A program made the translations under genes and the position numbers. Shown piece after piece: positions 17,234-27,035 of a DNA stretch of 64,000 bases. The DNA is from Microbacterium sp. NIBRBAC000506063. GTDB taxonomy: Bacteria; Actinomycetota; Actinomycetes; Actinomycetales; Microbacteriaceae. Within the stretch, counting starts at the first letter, position 1, and each line of letters begins with the position of its first letter. Under the pieces are notes generated by a model. That model saw only the letters and a program-made list of their open reading frames with translations. It was not told the DNA's origin and made no database searches. The stretch lies in contig NZ_CP072876.1 in NCBI RefSeq assembly GCF_017968845.1, positions 1,922,001-1,986,000 of the forward strand. Direction: 5' to 3'.

Positions 17234-18492
17234 TGGGCGTCCTTTCCGTTCGCGAGAGCCGCCGAGAGCTCGACCTCGCCGATGATGTGACCCATCCGGT
17301 CACGCTTGGTCTCCAGGTACTGGTGGTTGTTGGGTCCGACCCCGACGATGAGCGGCACCTGCTCGACGATGTCGAGCCCGAGTTCGCACAACTGTGCCAC
17401 CTTGTCGGTGTTGTTCGTCATCAGTCGCACCCTGCTGATGCCGAGGTCGGTGAGGATGCCGGCGGCGGCCGCGTAGTCGCGGGCGTCGGCGGGAAGGCCC
17501 AGCGCCAGGTTGGCGTCGACCGTGTCCAGCCCGCCCTCCTGCAGGCTGTAGGCGCGCAGCTTGTTGATGAGGCCGATGCCGCGCCCTTCGTGGCCGCGCA
17601 TGTAGATCACTACGCCGCCCTCCTGCTCGATCGCGGAGAGCGCGGCGTCCAGCTGCGGACCGCACTCGCACTTGAGCGAGCCGAAGGCCTCACCGGTGAG
17701 GCACTCCGAGTGCACTCGGACGAGCGCGGTCTCGCCCAGATCCCCCGAGACGACCGCGATGTGATCGGTTCCGGTCACCCGGTCCTTGTACGCGAGGAAG
17801 CGGAAGGACCCGTGCTCGGTCGGGACGGTGGCATCCGCCCGCAGGCTCACCCGGCGCCGCGCCGCGCGGGACGGACCCTCCGGCTCGTGCTCGTTCAGGT
17901 GGTCGATGAGCTGCTCGATCGTGATGACGGGGACGTTGTCGCGCTTGCCCAGCTCCTTCAGCCGCGGCAGGCGCATCATGCTGCCGTCCTCATCGACGAT
18001 CTCGGCGATCGCGCCGACCGGCTGGAGGCCCGCCAGCCGCATGAGCTCCACGGCCGCCTCGGTGTGGCCGCTGCGCTCGCGCACGCCGCCGTCGACCGCG
18101 CGCAGGGGGAGCACGTGCCCCGGTCGGATCAGGTTCGTCGCCGTCGACTCCGGGTTCGCCAGCACGTTCAGGGTGCGTGCACGATCGGCGGCGCTGATGC
18201 CGGTCGTGATGCCGTCAGCCGCGTCCACGCTCACCGTGTACGCGGTCGAGCGGGCGTCCTCGTTGCGCTCCACCATCGGCGGCAGGTCGAGGTGGTCGGC
18301 GAGGTCTGCCGGCATCGGCGCGCAGATGAAGCCGGACGACCAGCGCACGGTCCACGCGACCCACTCGGGGGTGGCGAGCTCGGCGGAGAGGATCGCATCG
18401 CCCTCGTTCTCGCGGTTCTCGTCGTCGGCGACGATCACCGGCCGGCCGGCACGCAGGGCGTCGAGCGCCTCGGGGATGGTGGCAAGACTCAT
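17230..18492 (-). CDS. ribBA: Bifunctional 3,4-dihydroxy-2-butanone-4-phosphate synthase / GTP cyclohydrolase II
   Basis: A 420-residue fusion. Residues ~1-200 are the DHBP synthase: ADDENRENEGDAI (acidic active-site loop) and RSGHTEAAVELMRLAG. Residues ~205-420 are GTP cyclohydrolase II: zinc cysteines in HSECLTGEAFGSLKCECG, the YMRGHEGRGIGL loop and LMTNNTDKV. It supplies both branches of riboflavin synthesis. Start ATG 18492 overlaps the ribE stop by 4 bases. Confidence 0.96.
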   Translation of the reverse strand: MSLATIPEALDALRAGRPVIVADDENRENEGDAILSAELATPEWVAWTVRWSSGFICAPMPADLADHLDLPPMVERNEDARSTAYTVSVDAADGITTGISAADRARTLNVLANPESTATNLIRPGHVLPLRAVDGGVRERSGHTEAAVELMRLAGLQPVGAIAEIVDEDGSMMRLPRLKELGKRDNVPVITIEQLIDHLNEHEPEGPSRAARRRVSLRADATVPTEHGSFRFLAYKDRVTGTDHIAVVSGDLGETALVRVHSECLTGEAFGSLKCECGPQLDAALSAIEQEGGVVIYMRGHEGRGIGLINKLRAYSLQEGGLDTVDANLALGLPADARDYAAAAGILTDLGISRVRLMTNNTDKVAQLCELGLDIVEQVPLIVGVGPNNHQYLETKRDRMGHIIGEVELSAALANGKDAQ

Positions 18493-19121
18493 CGTGAGTG
18501 TCCTTCCGCAGGTGCCCGGAAGGCGAGCAGACGCTCGACATGCCGGGCGATGATGTCCGTCTCGAGGTTGACGTGGTCGCCGACGGCGCGCGCGCCGAGG
18601 GTCGTCGCGGTGAGCGTCTCGGGGATGAGCGAGACCTCGAACCACGCGGGTCCCGCTGCGGAGGGGGCGCTCACGGCGCTCACCGTCAGCGAGGTGCCGT
18701 CGACCGAGATGGAGCCCTTGTCGACGACGAGGGGAGCGAGTGCCTCAGGCAGGGCGATCCGCAGCACCTGCCACTTGTCGCCGGGGCGCACTTCCAGCAC
18801 CTCGCCGACCCCGTCGACGTGCCCCTGCACGATGTGGCCGCCCAGGCGCGCTCCCACCGGCATCGCCTTCTCGATGTTGACCCGCGAGCCGACCCCGATG
18901 CCGGCGAGCGCGGACACGTCGAGCGTCTGCTTCATGACATCGGCGTCGAAGGTGTCGGAGGTCGAGTCCACCACGGTCAGGCACACGCCGCTCACCGCGA
19001 TCGACTCGCCGTGCACGGCGTCGCCGACCGCGCCCGGAGCGCGCACGGTGAGCCGCCAGCCGTCGCCGGCCGGTGCGATGCGGGTGATCTCCCCGATCTC
19101 GGTGATGATTCCGGTGAACAT
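18489..19121 (-). CDS. ribE: Riboflavin synthase alpha subunit
   Basis: A 210-residue protein with the duplicated lumazine-binding barrels: MFTGIITEIGEI at the N-terminus, GESIAVSGVCLTVV in barrel 1 and KGSISVDGTSLTV in barrel 2. It dismutates two lumazines to riboflavin. The ATG shares a base with the ribD stop, so it is tightly coupled. Confidence 0.96.
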   Translation of the reverse strand: MFTGIITEIGEITRIAPAGDGWRLTVRAPGAVGDAVHGESIAVSGVCLTVVDSTSDTFDADVMKQTLDVSALAGIGVGSRVNIEKAMPVGARLGGHIVQGHVDGVGEVLEVRPGDKWQVLRIALPEALAPLVVDKGSISVDGTSLTVSAVSAPSAAGPAWFEVSLIPETLTATTLGARAVGDHVNLETDIIARHVERLLAFRAPAEGHSR

Positions 19122-20206
19122 CAGTGGGGGCCTCCTTGGGCTGCGGGGTCGTCTTCCCCGGTGGTTGAGTGAGCCCTCGAAGAGGGCGAGTCGACACGCG
19201 GTCGTAGAACCAGCAGAAGGTCGTCACCGAGCGATTCGGCCGACGACACCGTCAGACGCTTCTGCTCGCCGATCGTCGTCACGCCGACGTCTCTGATGGC
19301 GAGCCGGTCGCCGCCCAGGAGCGTCGGCGCCACGTAGACGAGCAGCTCGTCGGCGAGCCCCTCGCGCAGGAACACGCTGGCGATGGTCGGTCCGCCCTCG
19401 ATGAACACGCGCTGCACGCCGCGCTCGCGAAGGTCGGTGAGCAGCCCGTCGAGATCCGCGCCGTCGTGGCGGAGCACGGCCTGCGGATGCCGCAGCACCG
19501 CCGCATCCGCGGGGATCTCGCGGGTGCCGAGCACCACGGGGACCGGCTGCGACTCGTACAGCGAGCCGTCGTCGCGCCGCGCGGTCAGTGCCGGGTCGTC
19601 GGCGAGCAGTGTTCCGGTACCGACGACGATCGCGTCGGCAGCGGCCCGGCGACGGTGCACGTCGGCGCGTGCCTCGGGGCCGGTGATCCACTGGCTCGTC
19701 CCATCGGATGCCGCAGCACGCCCGTCCAGGCTCTGCGCCCACTTCACGGTGATGTGGGGGCGGCCGAGCCGCTGCACGGTGAGCCAGGAGTCCAGGAGGT
19801 CTTCGGCGGCATCCGTCGCGGCATCCGCTTCGACGTCGACGCCCGCAGCGCGCAGACGCTCGGCTCCGCCGGAGGCGAGCTCGCCGTCGTCGCCGATCGC
19901 GAAGACCACCCGGGCGACGCCGGCGTCGATGAGCGCCTGGCTGCAGGGGCCGGTGCGGCCGGTGTGGTTGCAGGGCTCGAGCGTCACGACCGCGGTCGTG
20001 CCACGTGCGGCATCCGGGTCCAGTTTCGAGAGCGCGTCGACCTCGGCGTGGGCCGTGCCGGCACCCCGGTGCCAACCCTCGGCGAGCACGGCGCCGGAGG
20101 GGGAGAGGATGACCGCGCCGACCTGCGGGTTCAGCCCGCGTGGGCCGCGGCGGGCGAGCGTGAAGGCCCGCGCGAGTGCTGTGCGCTCCGCCTCGGTCAC
20201 TGCCAT
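19121..20206 (-). CDS. ribD: Bifunctional riboflavin deaminase / reductase
   Basis: A 361-residue RibD. Deaminase domain (residues ~1-145): HAEVDAL and PCNHTGRTGPC, the zinc-binding motif. Reductase domain (~150-340): VKWAQSLDGRAAASDGTSQWITG and RVFIEGGPTIASVFL. The last ~25 residues (after LVLRPRV) are not part of the family core; they are encoded by a palindromic repeat at 19160-19198 and by sequence leading to the ribE start. Start ATG 20206 follows the FMN riboswitch and a weak GGA site. Confidence 0.95.
   Translation of the reverse strand: MAVTEAERTALARAFTLARRGPRGLNPQVGAVILSPSGAVLAEGWHRGAGTAHAEVDALSKLDPDAARGTTAVVTLEPCNHTGRTGPCSQALIDAGVARVVFAIGDDGELASGGAERLRAAGVDVEADAATDAAEDLLDSWLTVQRLGRPHITVKWAQSLDGRAAASDGTSQWITGPEARADVHRRRAAADAIVVGTGTLLADDPALTARRDDGSLYESQPVPVVLGTREIPADAAVLRHPQAVLRHDGADLDGLLTDLRERGVQRVFIEGGPTIASVFLREGLADELLVYVAPTLLGGDRLAIRDVGVTTIGEQKRLTVSSAESLGDDLLLVLRPRVDSPSSRAHSTTGEDDPAAQGGPH
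19160..19198. repeat. GGTGGTTGAGT-type palindromic repeat in the 3' end of ribD
   Basis: The plus strand begins GGTGGTTGAGTGAGCCCTC, contains the perfect hairpin GCCCTC-GAA-GAGGGC (19173-19187) and ends GAGTCGACAC. From general knowledge, this resembles a repeat scattered in Microbacteriaceae (GGTGGTTGAGT ... GAGTCGAAACC). Here it is read as coding sequence, extending RibD. Only one copy is in the window. Confidence 0.55.
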
Positions 20207-20257
20207 CCGTCGTCCTTTGAAAATGGCTCCGGGGTTCTCGAGAACGCGCATGCGCGC

Positions 20258-20412
20258 CGCGTGCTGCCTCCCATCCGGACTAGCGAGGTCTCCCTCGCAT
20301 CACCGTCGGTTCCGGAATTCCACCGGATCGGCGGAGGGAACTCCTCGTTCCCGCCGCTCGCGGACTGTCACCGCCGGTTCGGATTCTCACCGACCCCGGA
20401 GCACGTTGATGC
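20258..20412 (-). promoter_or_regulatory. FMN riboswitch (RFN element) controlling the rib operon
   Basis: On the minus strand the RFN conserved blocks appear in order: GGTCGGTGAGAATCCG, GGCGGTGACAGTCCGCGAGC, CGGTGGAATTCCGGAACCGA, then AGTCCGGATGGGAGGCAGCA. All core FMN-contact segments are intact. A -10 box TACAAT (20417-20422) places transcription start close to 20410, so the leader is about 200 bases to ribD. Because the ribD ribosome-binding region lies shortly after the aptamer, control of either termination or translation is possible; I do not see a convincing terminator stem. Confidence 0.95.
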
Positions 20413-20581
20413 TCTGATTGTACTCAACGCGCGGCGTCGCGGTTCATTCCCTGTCATGGAAGGACCTCTCCGGGCGTTCCGCGGTGACCGCGCGTCACAA
20501 TGTTTCGGCGGCCCTCGCCCTCTGCGGCGGCACTATCGTCAAGTCAGAAGAGACCCTCTGCACGCGATCCAAGGAGACAGC

Positions 20582-20913
20582 ATGTCCACCGCCGCCACCG
20601 TCCGCACCGTCACCGTCGATGAGACCGCCGAGATCGTCGCCGCGGGCACGCACACCATCTTCGATGTGAACTCCCCCAGCGCTACGCGGACGGGCACGTC
20701 CCCGGGGCGGTCAACATCGCCAAGGACGCCGTGGCCGGCGCACTTCCGACGGAGGAGGACGCTCCCGTGGTCTTCTACTGCGGCAGCATCACGTGCCAGG
20801 CGGCGCCGAACGCCGCGCAGTTCGCCGCCTCCCTCGGGTACACCGACGTGAGCGTGCTCAGCGCGGGCATCGCCGGCTGGGAGGAAGCCGGACAGCCCAC
20901 CGAGAAGGCCTGA
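20582..20913 (+). CDS. Rhodanese-like domain protein, with one apparent sequencing frameshift
   Basis: A single-domain rhodanese-like protein of 110 residues. The C run 20673-20677 lacks one base; with it restored the frame reads HTIFDVNSPQRYADGHVPGA, the classical rhodanese first motif, and continues to the active-site loop FYCGSITCQAAPNAA with the nucleophilic cysteine. The probable role is persulfide or sulfane sulfur transfer in the cytoplasm. The ATG has a good AAGGAG site. The convergent DNA glycosylase gene ends 11 bases downstream. Confidence 0.85.
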
Positions 20914-20924
20914 GCTTCGCGCCG

Positions 20925-21797
20925 CTACTTCAGCAGGCGGGAGAGTCGCCGGTCGGCGAGCGGTTTGCCGCCGGTCTGACAGGTCGGGCAGTACTCCAGC
21001 GACCGGTCGGCGAAGAAGACGCTGCGCACCGTGTCGCCGCAGACGGGGCAGGGCTGCCCCCGGCGGCCGTGCACGCGCATCCCGCTGCGCTTGGAGTCTT
21101 TGAGGTCGGCGGGCGGAGTGCCGGATGCCGTGGCGACCGCCTCGCGCAGAGTGCTCTGCAGCGCGTCGTAGAGCCGGGCGACCTCGTCGGGGCCGATCTT
21201 CCCCGAGATCGCGTACGGAGACATCCGCGCGACATGGAGGATCTCGTCGGAGTAGGCGTTTCCGATCCCGGCGATCACCGACTGGTCGCGCAGCAGTCCT
21301 TTGATCTGCATGCAGCGACCGTCGAGCAGGCCGGCGAACACCTCTTCGGTGAACGCCGGGTCCAGAGGATCGGGCCCGAGGCGCGCGATGCCGGGAACCT
21401 CGTCGGGGTCGCGCACGACGTAGACCGCGAGCGACTTCTTCGTGCCGGCCTCGGTCAGGTCGAAGCCGCTGCCGTCATCGAGCGTGACCCGCAGCGCGAT
21501 CGGAGAGCGCCCCGGCTTCACGAGCGTGGTCGTCACCTTCTCGTACCAGCGCAGCCAACCGGCCTTGGCGAGGTGGAAGACGAAGTGCAGTTCGGTGTCG
21601 TCTCGCGTCGTTCGGATGTCGACGAACTTGCCGTGCCGGGCGGCGCCGATGATCTCGGCGCCGTGCAGGGCATCGATCGGCGGGTCGTAGGTGCGCAGTG
21701 CGGAGATCGCCGCGACGCTGATCCTCGTGATCGTCCTGCCCGCGGCGCGCTCGCCGAGGAACTCGGCGAGTCCCTGCACCTCCGGCATCTCGGGCAT
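20925..21797 (-). CDS. Fpg/Nei family DNA glycosylase
   Basis: A 290-residue base-excision glycosylase/AP lyase. The start at 21797 gives MPEMPEV, so that Pro2 and Glu3 become the catalytic N-terminus after Met removal, as in all Fpg/Nei enzymes; the next ATG would also expose PE but lose the usual spacing. The H2TH domain includes GIGNAYSDEILHVARMSP. A zinc finger closes the protein: CPVC ... CPTC, 16 residues apart. Variation in the middle (GLLRDQSVIAGIGN) does not decide between Fpg and Nei substrate preference. Confidence 0.92.
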   Translation of the reverse strand: MPEMPEVQGLAEFLGERAAGRTITRISVAAISALRTYDPPIDALHGAEIIGAARHGKFVDIRTTRDDTELHFVFHLAKAGWLRWYEKVTTTLVKPGRSPIALRVTLDDGSGFDLTEAGTKKSLAVYVVRDPDEVPGIARLGPDPLDPAFTEEVFAGLLDGRCMQIKGLLRDQSVIAGIGNAYSDEILHVARMSPYAISGKIGPDEVARLYDALQSTLREAVATASGTPPADLKDSKRSGMRVHGRRGQPCPVCGDTVRSVFFADRSLEYCPTCQTGGKPLADRRLSRLLK

Positions 21798-21867
21798 GGC
21801 CTCATCCTCGCACGCACCACGGACACGCGGGCGGACCGGTGAGGCGCGAGGGAAGAGAGAAGCGCGC

Positions 21868-22872
21868 TCAGACGCGCCGGAGCAGGCCCACCTTGTCGTA
21901 GACGTCGGCCAGGGTGCGGTCGGCGACGGCATCGGCCTTGGCGGCGTTCTCCGCGAGGATCCGGTCGAGCTCGGCCGGATCGTCCAGCAGCTCGAGAGCG
22001 CGCTCGCGCACCGGCCCGAAGACACCAGTGACGACCTCGGCGAGACCCTTCTTGAAGTCGCCGTAGCCGCGGCCGGCGTACTCGTCCTCGATCGACGCGA
22101 TCTGGCGGCCGGTCAGTGCGGCGTAGATCACCAGCAGGTTCGAGACGCCCGGCTTGGCCTCGCGGTCGAAGCGCACGGAGCCCTCGTTGTCGGTCACGGC
22201 GCGCATGATCTTCTTCGCCGTCTTGGCGGGTTCGTCCAGCATCCACAGCACACCGGCATCCGACTCCGCGGACTTCGACATCTTCGCGGTCGGGTCCTGC
22301 AGGTCGTAGATGCGCGCCGTCTCCTTCTGGATGACCGGAAGCGGGACCGTGAACGCCTCGCCGAAGCGCTTGTTGAAGCGCTCCGCCAGGTCACGCGTGA
22401 GCTCGACATGCTGCTTCTGGTCGTCGCCGACCGGAACGACATCCGTCTGATAGAGCAGGATGTCTGCGGCCATCAGCACCGGGTAGGTGAACAGGCCGAC
22501 AGAGGCCTTGTCCGCGCCGTAGCGGGCGGACTTGTCCTTGAACTGCGTCATCCGCCCGGCCTCGCCGAAGCCGGTGATGGTCGACAGGATCCAGGCGAGC
22601 TCGGTGTGTGCCCGCACATGCGACTGCACGTACAGCGTCGACTTCGACGGCTCGATGCCGGCGGCGATGTACTGCGCGGCCGTGCGCCGCGTCTTCTCGC
22701 GCAGCTCGGCCGGGTTCTGCTCGACCGTCAGGGCGTGCAGGTCGACGACGGAGAAGAAGGCGTCGTAGGAGGTCTGCAGATCCCGCCACTGCAGGAGAGC
22801 CCCGATGTAGTTGCCGATCTGAAGCGAGTCGGCCGAGGGCTGCATTCCGGAGTAAAGGCGAGGCTTGGTCAC
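21868..22872 (-). CDS. trpS: Tryptophanyl-tRNA synthetase
   Basis: A 334-residue class I synthetase charging tRNA-Trp. Signature motifs: [16 protein letters not shown] (HIGH-equivalent), [16 protein letters not shown], and AKMSKS. GTG 22872 is chosen because the protein begins [12 protein letters not shown], the normal TrpRS start. The -10 box TAGGAT (22880-22885) lies seven bases before it, so the transcript is probably leaderless. Divergent from the SRPBCC gene. Confidence 0.96.
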   Translation of the reverse strand: MTKPRLYSGMQPSADSLQIGNYIGALLQWRDLQTSYDAFFSVVDLHALTVEQNPAELREKTRRTAAQYIAAGIEPSKSTLYVQSHVRAHTELAWILSTITGFGEAGRMTQFKDKSARYGADKASVGLFTYPVLMAADILLYQTDVVPVGDDQKQHVELTRDLAERFNKRFGEAFTVPLPVIQKETARIYDLQDPTAKMSKSAESDAGVLWMLDEPAKTAKKIMRAVTDNEGSVRFDREAKPGVSNLLVIYAALTGRQIASIEDEYAGRGYGDFKKGLAEVVTGVFGPVRERALELLDDPAELDRILAENAAKADAVADRTLADVYDKVGLLRRV

Positions 22873-22920
22873 GGAACCAATCCTACGGGGATGCCGCACG
22901 AGGTGACCTACGCTGGAGGC

Positions 22921-23583
22921 ATGCGCTCCGTACCGCCCCGCCTCCCCGGCGGGAGCCGTGCTCCGAGGTCACGCGCACTGTATGTCGAGACGACCATCCG
23001 CGCTCCGATGGAGCGGATCTGGGAGCTCACGCAGACTCCCGTGGAGCATGTCCGCTGGGATGTGCGCTTCAGTCGGATCCAGCCCACCGGTGTGCGGGAG
23101 AAGGGGGCTCAGGAGTTCCGCTATGAGCTCGATCTGGGCGTGCACGTCATTCGCGGCACGGGCGTCTCGCTCGGGGAACGGCGCAGCGCTCATGGTGAGC
23201 GCACCTCGGCTCTGATCTTCACACCCGACGACGTCCTCTCCCCGCTGGGCCCCGGACGCGGCTACTGGCGCTATGTCCCCACCGACGACGGCGTGCGCTT
23301 CTTCACCGGCTACGACTACGCCCCGGGATGGGGATGGCTTGGACGGATGCTGGATCCCCTGATCACACGCCCCTTCGTGTGGTGGCTGACGGCCTGGAGC
23401 TTCGACCGCCTGCGGCTGTGGGCCGAGGACGGAATCGAGCCTGAGCGCTTCTCGCTGTGGCGAGCGCTGCTGCCCGCTCGCGGGCCGCGCCCGCGAGCGC
23501 GCCGTTGTCTGTCGCGTCCGCCGACCGGCGGCCGCACGATCGTGGAGAACGCCCCGGACACGCTGCAGGAGATCGACACATGA
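22921..23583 (+). CDS. SRPBCC (START-like) ligand-binding fold protein
   Basis: A 220-residue protein. [30 protein letters not shown] is the first strand and helix of the polyketide cyclase/START-like fold, followed by a curved sheet and a C-terminal helix ([20 protein letters not shown]). Such proteins bind hydrophobic ligands; no catalytic residues can be assigned. -10 box TACGCT (22909-22914) ends six bases before ATG 22921. It is coupled by a 4-base overlap to the first of two DUF4166 genes, so the three work together. Confidence 0.75.
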   Translation: MRSVPPRLPGGSRAPRSRALYVETTIRAPMERIWELTQTPVEHVRWDVRFSRIQPTGVREKGAQEFRYELDLGVHVIRGTGVSLGERRSAHGERTSALIFTPDDVLSPLGPGRGYWRYVPTDDGVRFFTGYDYAPGWGWLGRMLDPLITRPFVWWLTAWSFDRLRLWAEDGIEPERFSLWRALLPARGPRPRARRCLSRPPTGGRTIVENAPDTLQEIDT

Positions 23584-24264
23584 CGCCTCCGGACGGGATC
23601 TTCCCTCGTGCGCTCGGCGCCGACTTCGAGCGGCTCCACCCCAGCTGCAGCGACGCTTCGGCGTCGGGGTGGTCAGCGGGTACGGATGCGTGGGACGGGG
23701 AGTGATGAGTCACGTGCGGCGCGGGCCGTGGTGGACTATGCCGTTCCTCGCCCTCGGCGCGAGCCGGAACATCATGTTCCCCGAGAAGGGGAGGGACATC
23801 CCGTTCCAGATCGAGAACTACGCCTACATCGACGGATTCGGGCGGGAGACAGTCACCTTCGTCCGGACGATGCAGATCCGCCGGGGCCGGCGTCGCCGCT
23901 TCGACGCGACCATGATCTACAGCCCGGCGCGGGAGAGGATCGTCGACTATCTTGGCACGCACCAGCATCTCGCCGTCGACCTCGACCTGGTGGTCACCGA
24001 CGACGGCGGGCTCCGGCTGACCTCCGGTGCGCAGCGCTTCTTCGAGGGCCGTTGGCGTTCCGGTTCCCGATGATCCTCAGCGGGTTCGCCCACCTCACCG
24101 AGCACTTCGACAATGAGCGACAGGTCTTCGTCATCGATCTGGAGGTGCGCAATCGCCTGCTCGGTTTCCTGTTCGGCTACCGCGGCGAGTTCACCTGCGA
24201 GTACCCGGAGGGCACGGATGCGCCGGTGACCACGAAGCCCTATCGCGAGGAGCGACGCGAATGA
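23580..24264 (+). CDS. DUF4166 domain protein, first copy, with two apparent sequencing frameshifts
   Basis: A 228-residue protein of unknown function, beginning [20 protein letters not shown] and containing the DUF4166 pattern: WTMPFLALGASRNIMFPEKG, RETVTFVRTMQIRR, LRLTSGAQRFFEG and a FRGEF-type ending. The frame breaks at the C run 23639-23642 and the G run 24046-24048; adding one base to each restores the family-like sequence (HPQLQRRFG and EGPLAFRFPMIL). It is between an SRPBCC gene and a paralogue, all with 4-base overlaps. Confidence 0.75.
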
Positions 24265-24890
24265 GTACGCGCGACTCCGTGTTCCTCCGCGCGCTCGGCC
24301 CGGAGGCCGAACGACTGAGCCCGGAGGTGCGCGAGTACGTCGCGGGTCCTCCGGAGGGACGCACCGCCGGTCGCGGCCGGGGTGTCTTCGCGGTCGCCGG
24401 CAGCCCTCTGCGCCGACTCGGAGGGCTGTTGGCGCTCGTGACCGGACCGGGCGTGATGCTGACGCGCTATGAGCGCGAGGTGCCTTTCGAGATCGTGAAC
24501 CTGCCCACGACGGAGAACGGCGTGCCCGTGCTCCACGCCGAGCGGGACTTCCGGTTCCGCGGGGGTGCACAGCGCTTCGTCGACGTGCTCTACGTCGGCG
24601 CGACGGCCGGCACTCTGGTCAACGTCCCCGGCACGCGCGGCCGGGTGGAACTGCTGCTGGAGTGCGCGGTGACGCCCGGCGGCGGACTGCGCCTGCGCTC
24701 GCGCGCGGCACGGATCAGGCTGGGAGCGCGACGGTTCCGCCTGCCGGCGATCCTCGCTGTGCAGGTCGAGGCCGTCGACGACTGGGATGCGGCGCGAGGG
24801 CGGCGCACGATCGATGCGGTCGTGCGGCATCCGCTGCTCGGAACCGTGCTGCGCTATCGAGGCTGGTTCGACTACGAGTACGAGGAATGA
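24261..24890 (+). CDS. DUF4166 domain protein, second copy
   Basis: A 209-residue paralogue of the preceding gene: SVFLRALGPEAERLSPEVREY aligns with IFPRALGADFERLHPQLQRR, and PFEIVNLPTTENG, RDFRFRGGAQRFVD, GLRLRSRAARIR follow the same order. It ends RYRGWFDYEYEE like the first copy (GYRGEFTCEYPEG). The pair probably arose by tandem duplication and has diverged strongly. Function unknown. Confidence 0.75.
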   Translation: MSTRDSVFLRALGPEAERLSPEVREYVAGPPEGRTAGRGRGVFAVAGSPLRRLGGLLALVTGPGVMLTRYEREVPFEIVNLPTTENGVPVLHAERDFRFRGGAQRFVDVLYVGATAGTLVNVPGTRGRVELLLECAVTPGGGLRLRSRAARIRLGARRFRLPAILAVQVEAVDDWDAARGRRTIDAVVRHPLLGTVLRYRGWFDYEYEE

Positions 24891-24897
24891 CCGCCTC

Positions 24898-25736
24898 TCA
24901 GTACCGGTAGTCGACGACCACCGGGGCGTGATCGCTCCAGCGCTCGGCGTAGGAGGCCGCCTTGGCGACGCGGTAGTTCTCGGCGCGCTCCGCCAGGGCG
25001 GGGGTCGCCACGTGATAGTCGATGCGCCAGCCGGTGTCGTTGTCGAAGGCCTGGCCGCGCGCCGACCACCAGGTGTAAGGACCGTCGACCTCGCCGTGCA
25101 CGCGACGACCGATGTCGACCCAGCCGAGCCCCGGGCCACGCGTGCCGTCGACGCACTCGATGTCTTCGCCCTCCGGCCCGAAGAAGCGGTCGAAGTAAGC
25201 ACGCTCGCGCGGCAGGAAACCGGCCTTCTTGCGGTTGCCGCGCCAGTTCTTGATGTCGAGCTCGCGATGGCCGACGTTCAGGTCGCCGGTCACGAGCGCC
25301 AGCTCGCGCTCGCTCTTCAACGCGGCCAGACGCTCGGTCATCGCGTCGAGGAACAGCCACTTCTGCTCTTGGCGGGGGTGTCGACCTCGCCGCTGTGCAC
25401 ATAGGTGCTGACGATCGTGACCGGCTCGTCGCCGAGCAGGAAGTCGCCTTCGAGCCAGCGGCCCGCGGAGTCGAACTCCTCGGGGCCGAGCGTCGTGCGC
25501 GTCGCCAGCGGCGGAGTGCGGCTCACGATCGCCACACCCGCCCGGCCCTTCGCGGTGGCCGGGTCGTGCACGAACGTCCACCCGGGGAAGGCCGCCTCCA
25601 GATGCTCGTCCTGCGCGCGCACCTCCTGGAGGGTCAGGACGTCGACGTCGGCGGCGTCGAGCCACGAGTGCAGGCCGTTGCGGACCGCCGCGCGGATCCC
25701 GTTGACATTGACAGAGGCGACACGCAGATGGGGCAT
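24898..25736 (-). CDS. xthA: Exodeoxyribonuclease III, with one apparent sequencing frameshift
   Basis: A 279-residue AP endonuclease/exonuclease III: SVNVNGIRAA, LTLQEVRAQDEH (metal-binding Glu), TYVHSGE, LVTGDLNVGH (catalytic Asp/Asn), and WSDHAPVVVDY (final Asp-His pair). The G run 25374-25378 lacks one base; correction joins VDTP to RQEQKWLFLDAM. A -10 box TAGGCT (25743-25748) ends six bases before ATG, indicating a leaderless mRNA, and its own promoter distinct from YihY. Confidence 0.93.
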
Positions 25737-25765
25737 GCTTCCAGCCTAGCCAGCGTCGCCGACGG

Positions 25766-26931
25766 TCATTCGAACAGGCTGCTGCGCTTGATCGGCGGGG
25801 AGCCGACTCCTCGATCTGAGCCAGTTCCTCCGCGGCCTGCCGTACGGCCCGATCCGCACGCCGCCGGCGCCACCACGCGGCATCCGCGCGTTCTTCCTTC
25901 GCTTCGCGCAGCCTGATCCGCGCGGCGAGCAGGAGCGCGGCATGCTCGGCCGCACGCCGCTCGTTCTCGCTCTGGTGGCTGAGGGGGAGTTCCTGATCGC
26001 CGGCGGAGACCGCGATCCAGGAGGCTGCGACGAGGATGACGATGCCGTTCAAGCGGAACCAGAGCAGGAAACCGATGAAGATCGCGAACGTCGCCAGAAG
26101 GGGGTTGTTCGGCGTGTACCCGAAGAGGTAGCCGGCACCGAGCTGCAGGACCGCCATGCCCGCACCGCCCAGCGTGGCGCCGGGCATGATCGAGCGCAGG
26201 CCCAGGCTCGTCCCGGCGAGGAAGCGGAACAGCCCCGCAAGGGCGAGCGTGTTGATCACGAACGCCACGAAGATCGACAGGAGGCGCACGAAGATCCCGG
26301 ACCAGATCTCCGTGTCGGGTCCGAAGAACGAGAGGATCCAGCCGAACAGGCCCGAGGTGACCGTCGCCGCCACCGATCCGGCGATCAACGCTGCGCCGAA
26401 CACGGCCGCCGCCAGCAGGTCCCGCGCCTTGAGGAGGATGTAACCGCGGCTGTCGAAGGGGAGCACGAAGATGTCGCGGACGGCGCGACGGGCGAAGGTG
26501 ATGAAGCCGATCGCCGTCCAGATCGCGACGCCGATCGCCACGATACCGGTGATCGTGAAGACGCTGGCGCTCCGATCCGCGACCTCTCTGACCTGCTCGG
26601 GTGTGACGAGGCCGTTGTCGCTGATCAGATCGGGGATGTAGCTGTTGACGATCGCGATGAGGCTGTTGATCACGTCGTCGTTCGCGCCGAGCCACAGCCC
26701 AGCGCTGGCGAAGGCGACATAGAGCGCCGCGACGATCGCGAATAGCGCCTGGTAGCTGACCCCCGCCGCGAGGAGGAATCCATTGTGCTGCAGGAAGTGA
26801 CGCCAGACGCGCACCGGAAACCAGGCGAGCGTGCGCCGGGTCAGCGCGGTGGCGCGCTCGACGGGCTGTTCGAGACGGCCCCGCAACGACTGCAGCGGAC
26901 TCGCGTCCTGCGTTTCAGGGTTGTCGGACAC
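25766..26931 (-). CDS. YihY/virulence factor BrkB family membrane protein, with one apparent sequencing frameshift
   Basis: A 388-residue inner-membrane protein with about six transmembrane segments and a long charged C-terminal tail (residues ~320-388, Arg/Glu-rich). Family marks: VWRHFLQHNGFLLAAGVSYQALFAIVAALYVAF and the late NGIVILVAASWIAVS. Function of the family is not settled. The G run 25797-25800 lacks one base; correction gives the ending PPPIKRSSLFE. GTG 26931 follows a -10 box TAAGGT (26938-26943) by six bases. Confidence 0.88.
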
Positions 26932-27035
26932 GTCCCCACCTTAGAGCTTTCCGGCATCCGATCGAGAACGCGCGGACCGTTCCTCCGCCTGCGGGCAGAG
27001 GACGTCTCGTGCGCTCTCGGCGGTGGAGACGGTTC

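Noticed and set aside
25766-25802. Programmed frameshifting at C/G runs (for example the end of YihY)
   Set aside because: The same type of break appears in 24 unrelated genes at simple runs without slippery heptamers or downstream structures; sequencing error explains all.
24898-26931. Fusion of YihY with exonuclease III
   Set aside because: The apparent joint frame arises from missing G bases at 25797-25800 and 25374-25378; each gene has its own leaderless promoter and proper ending.
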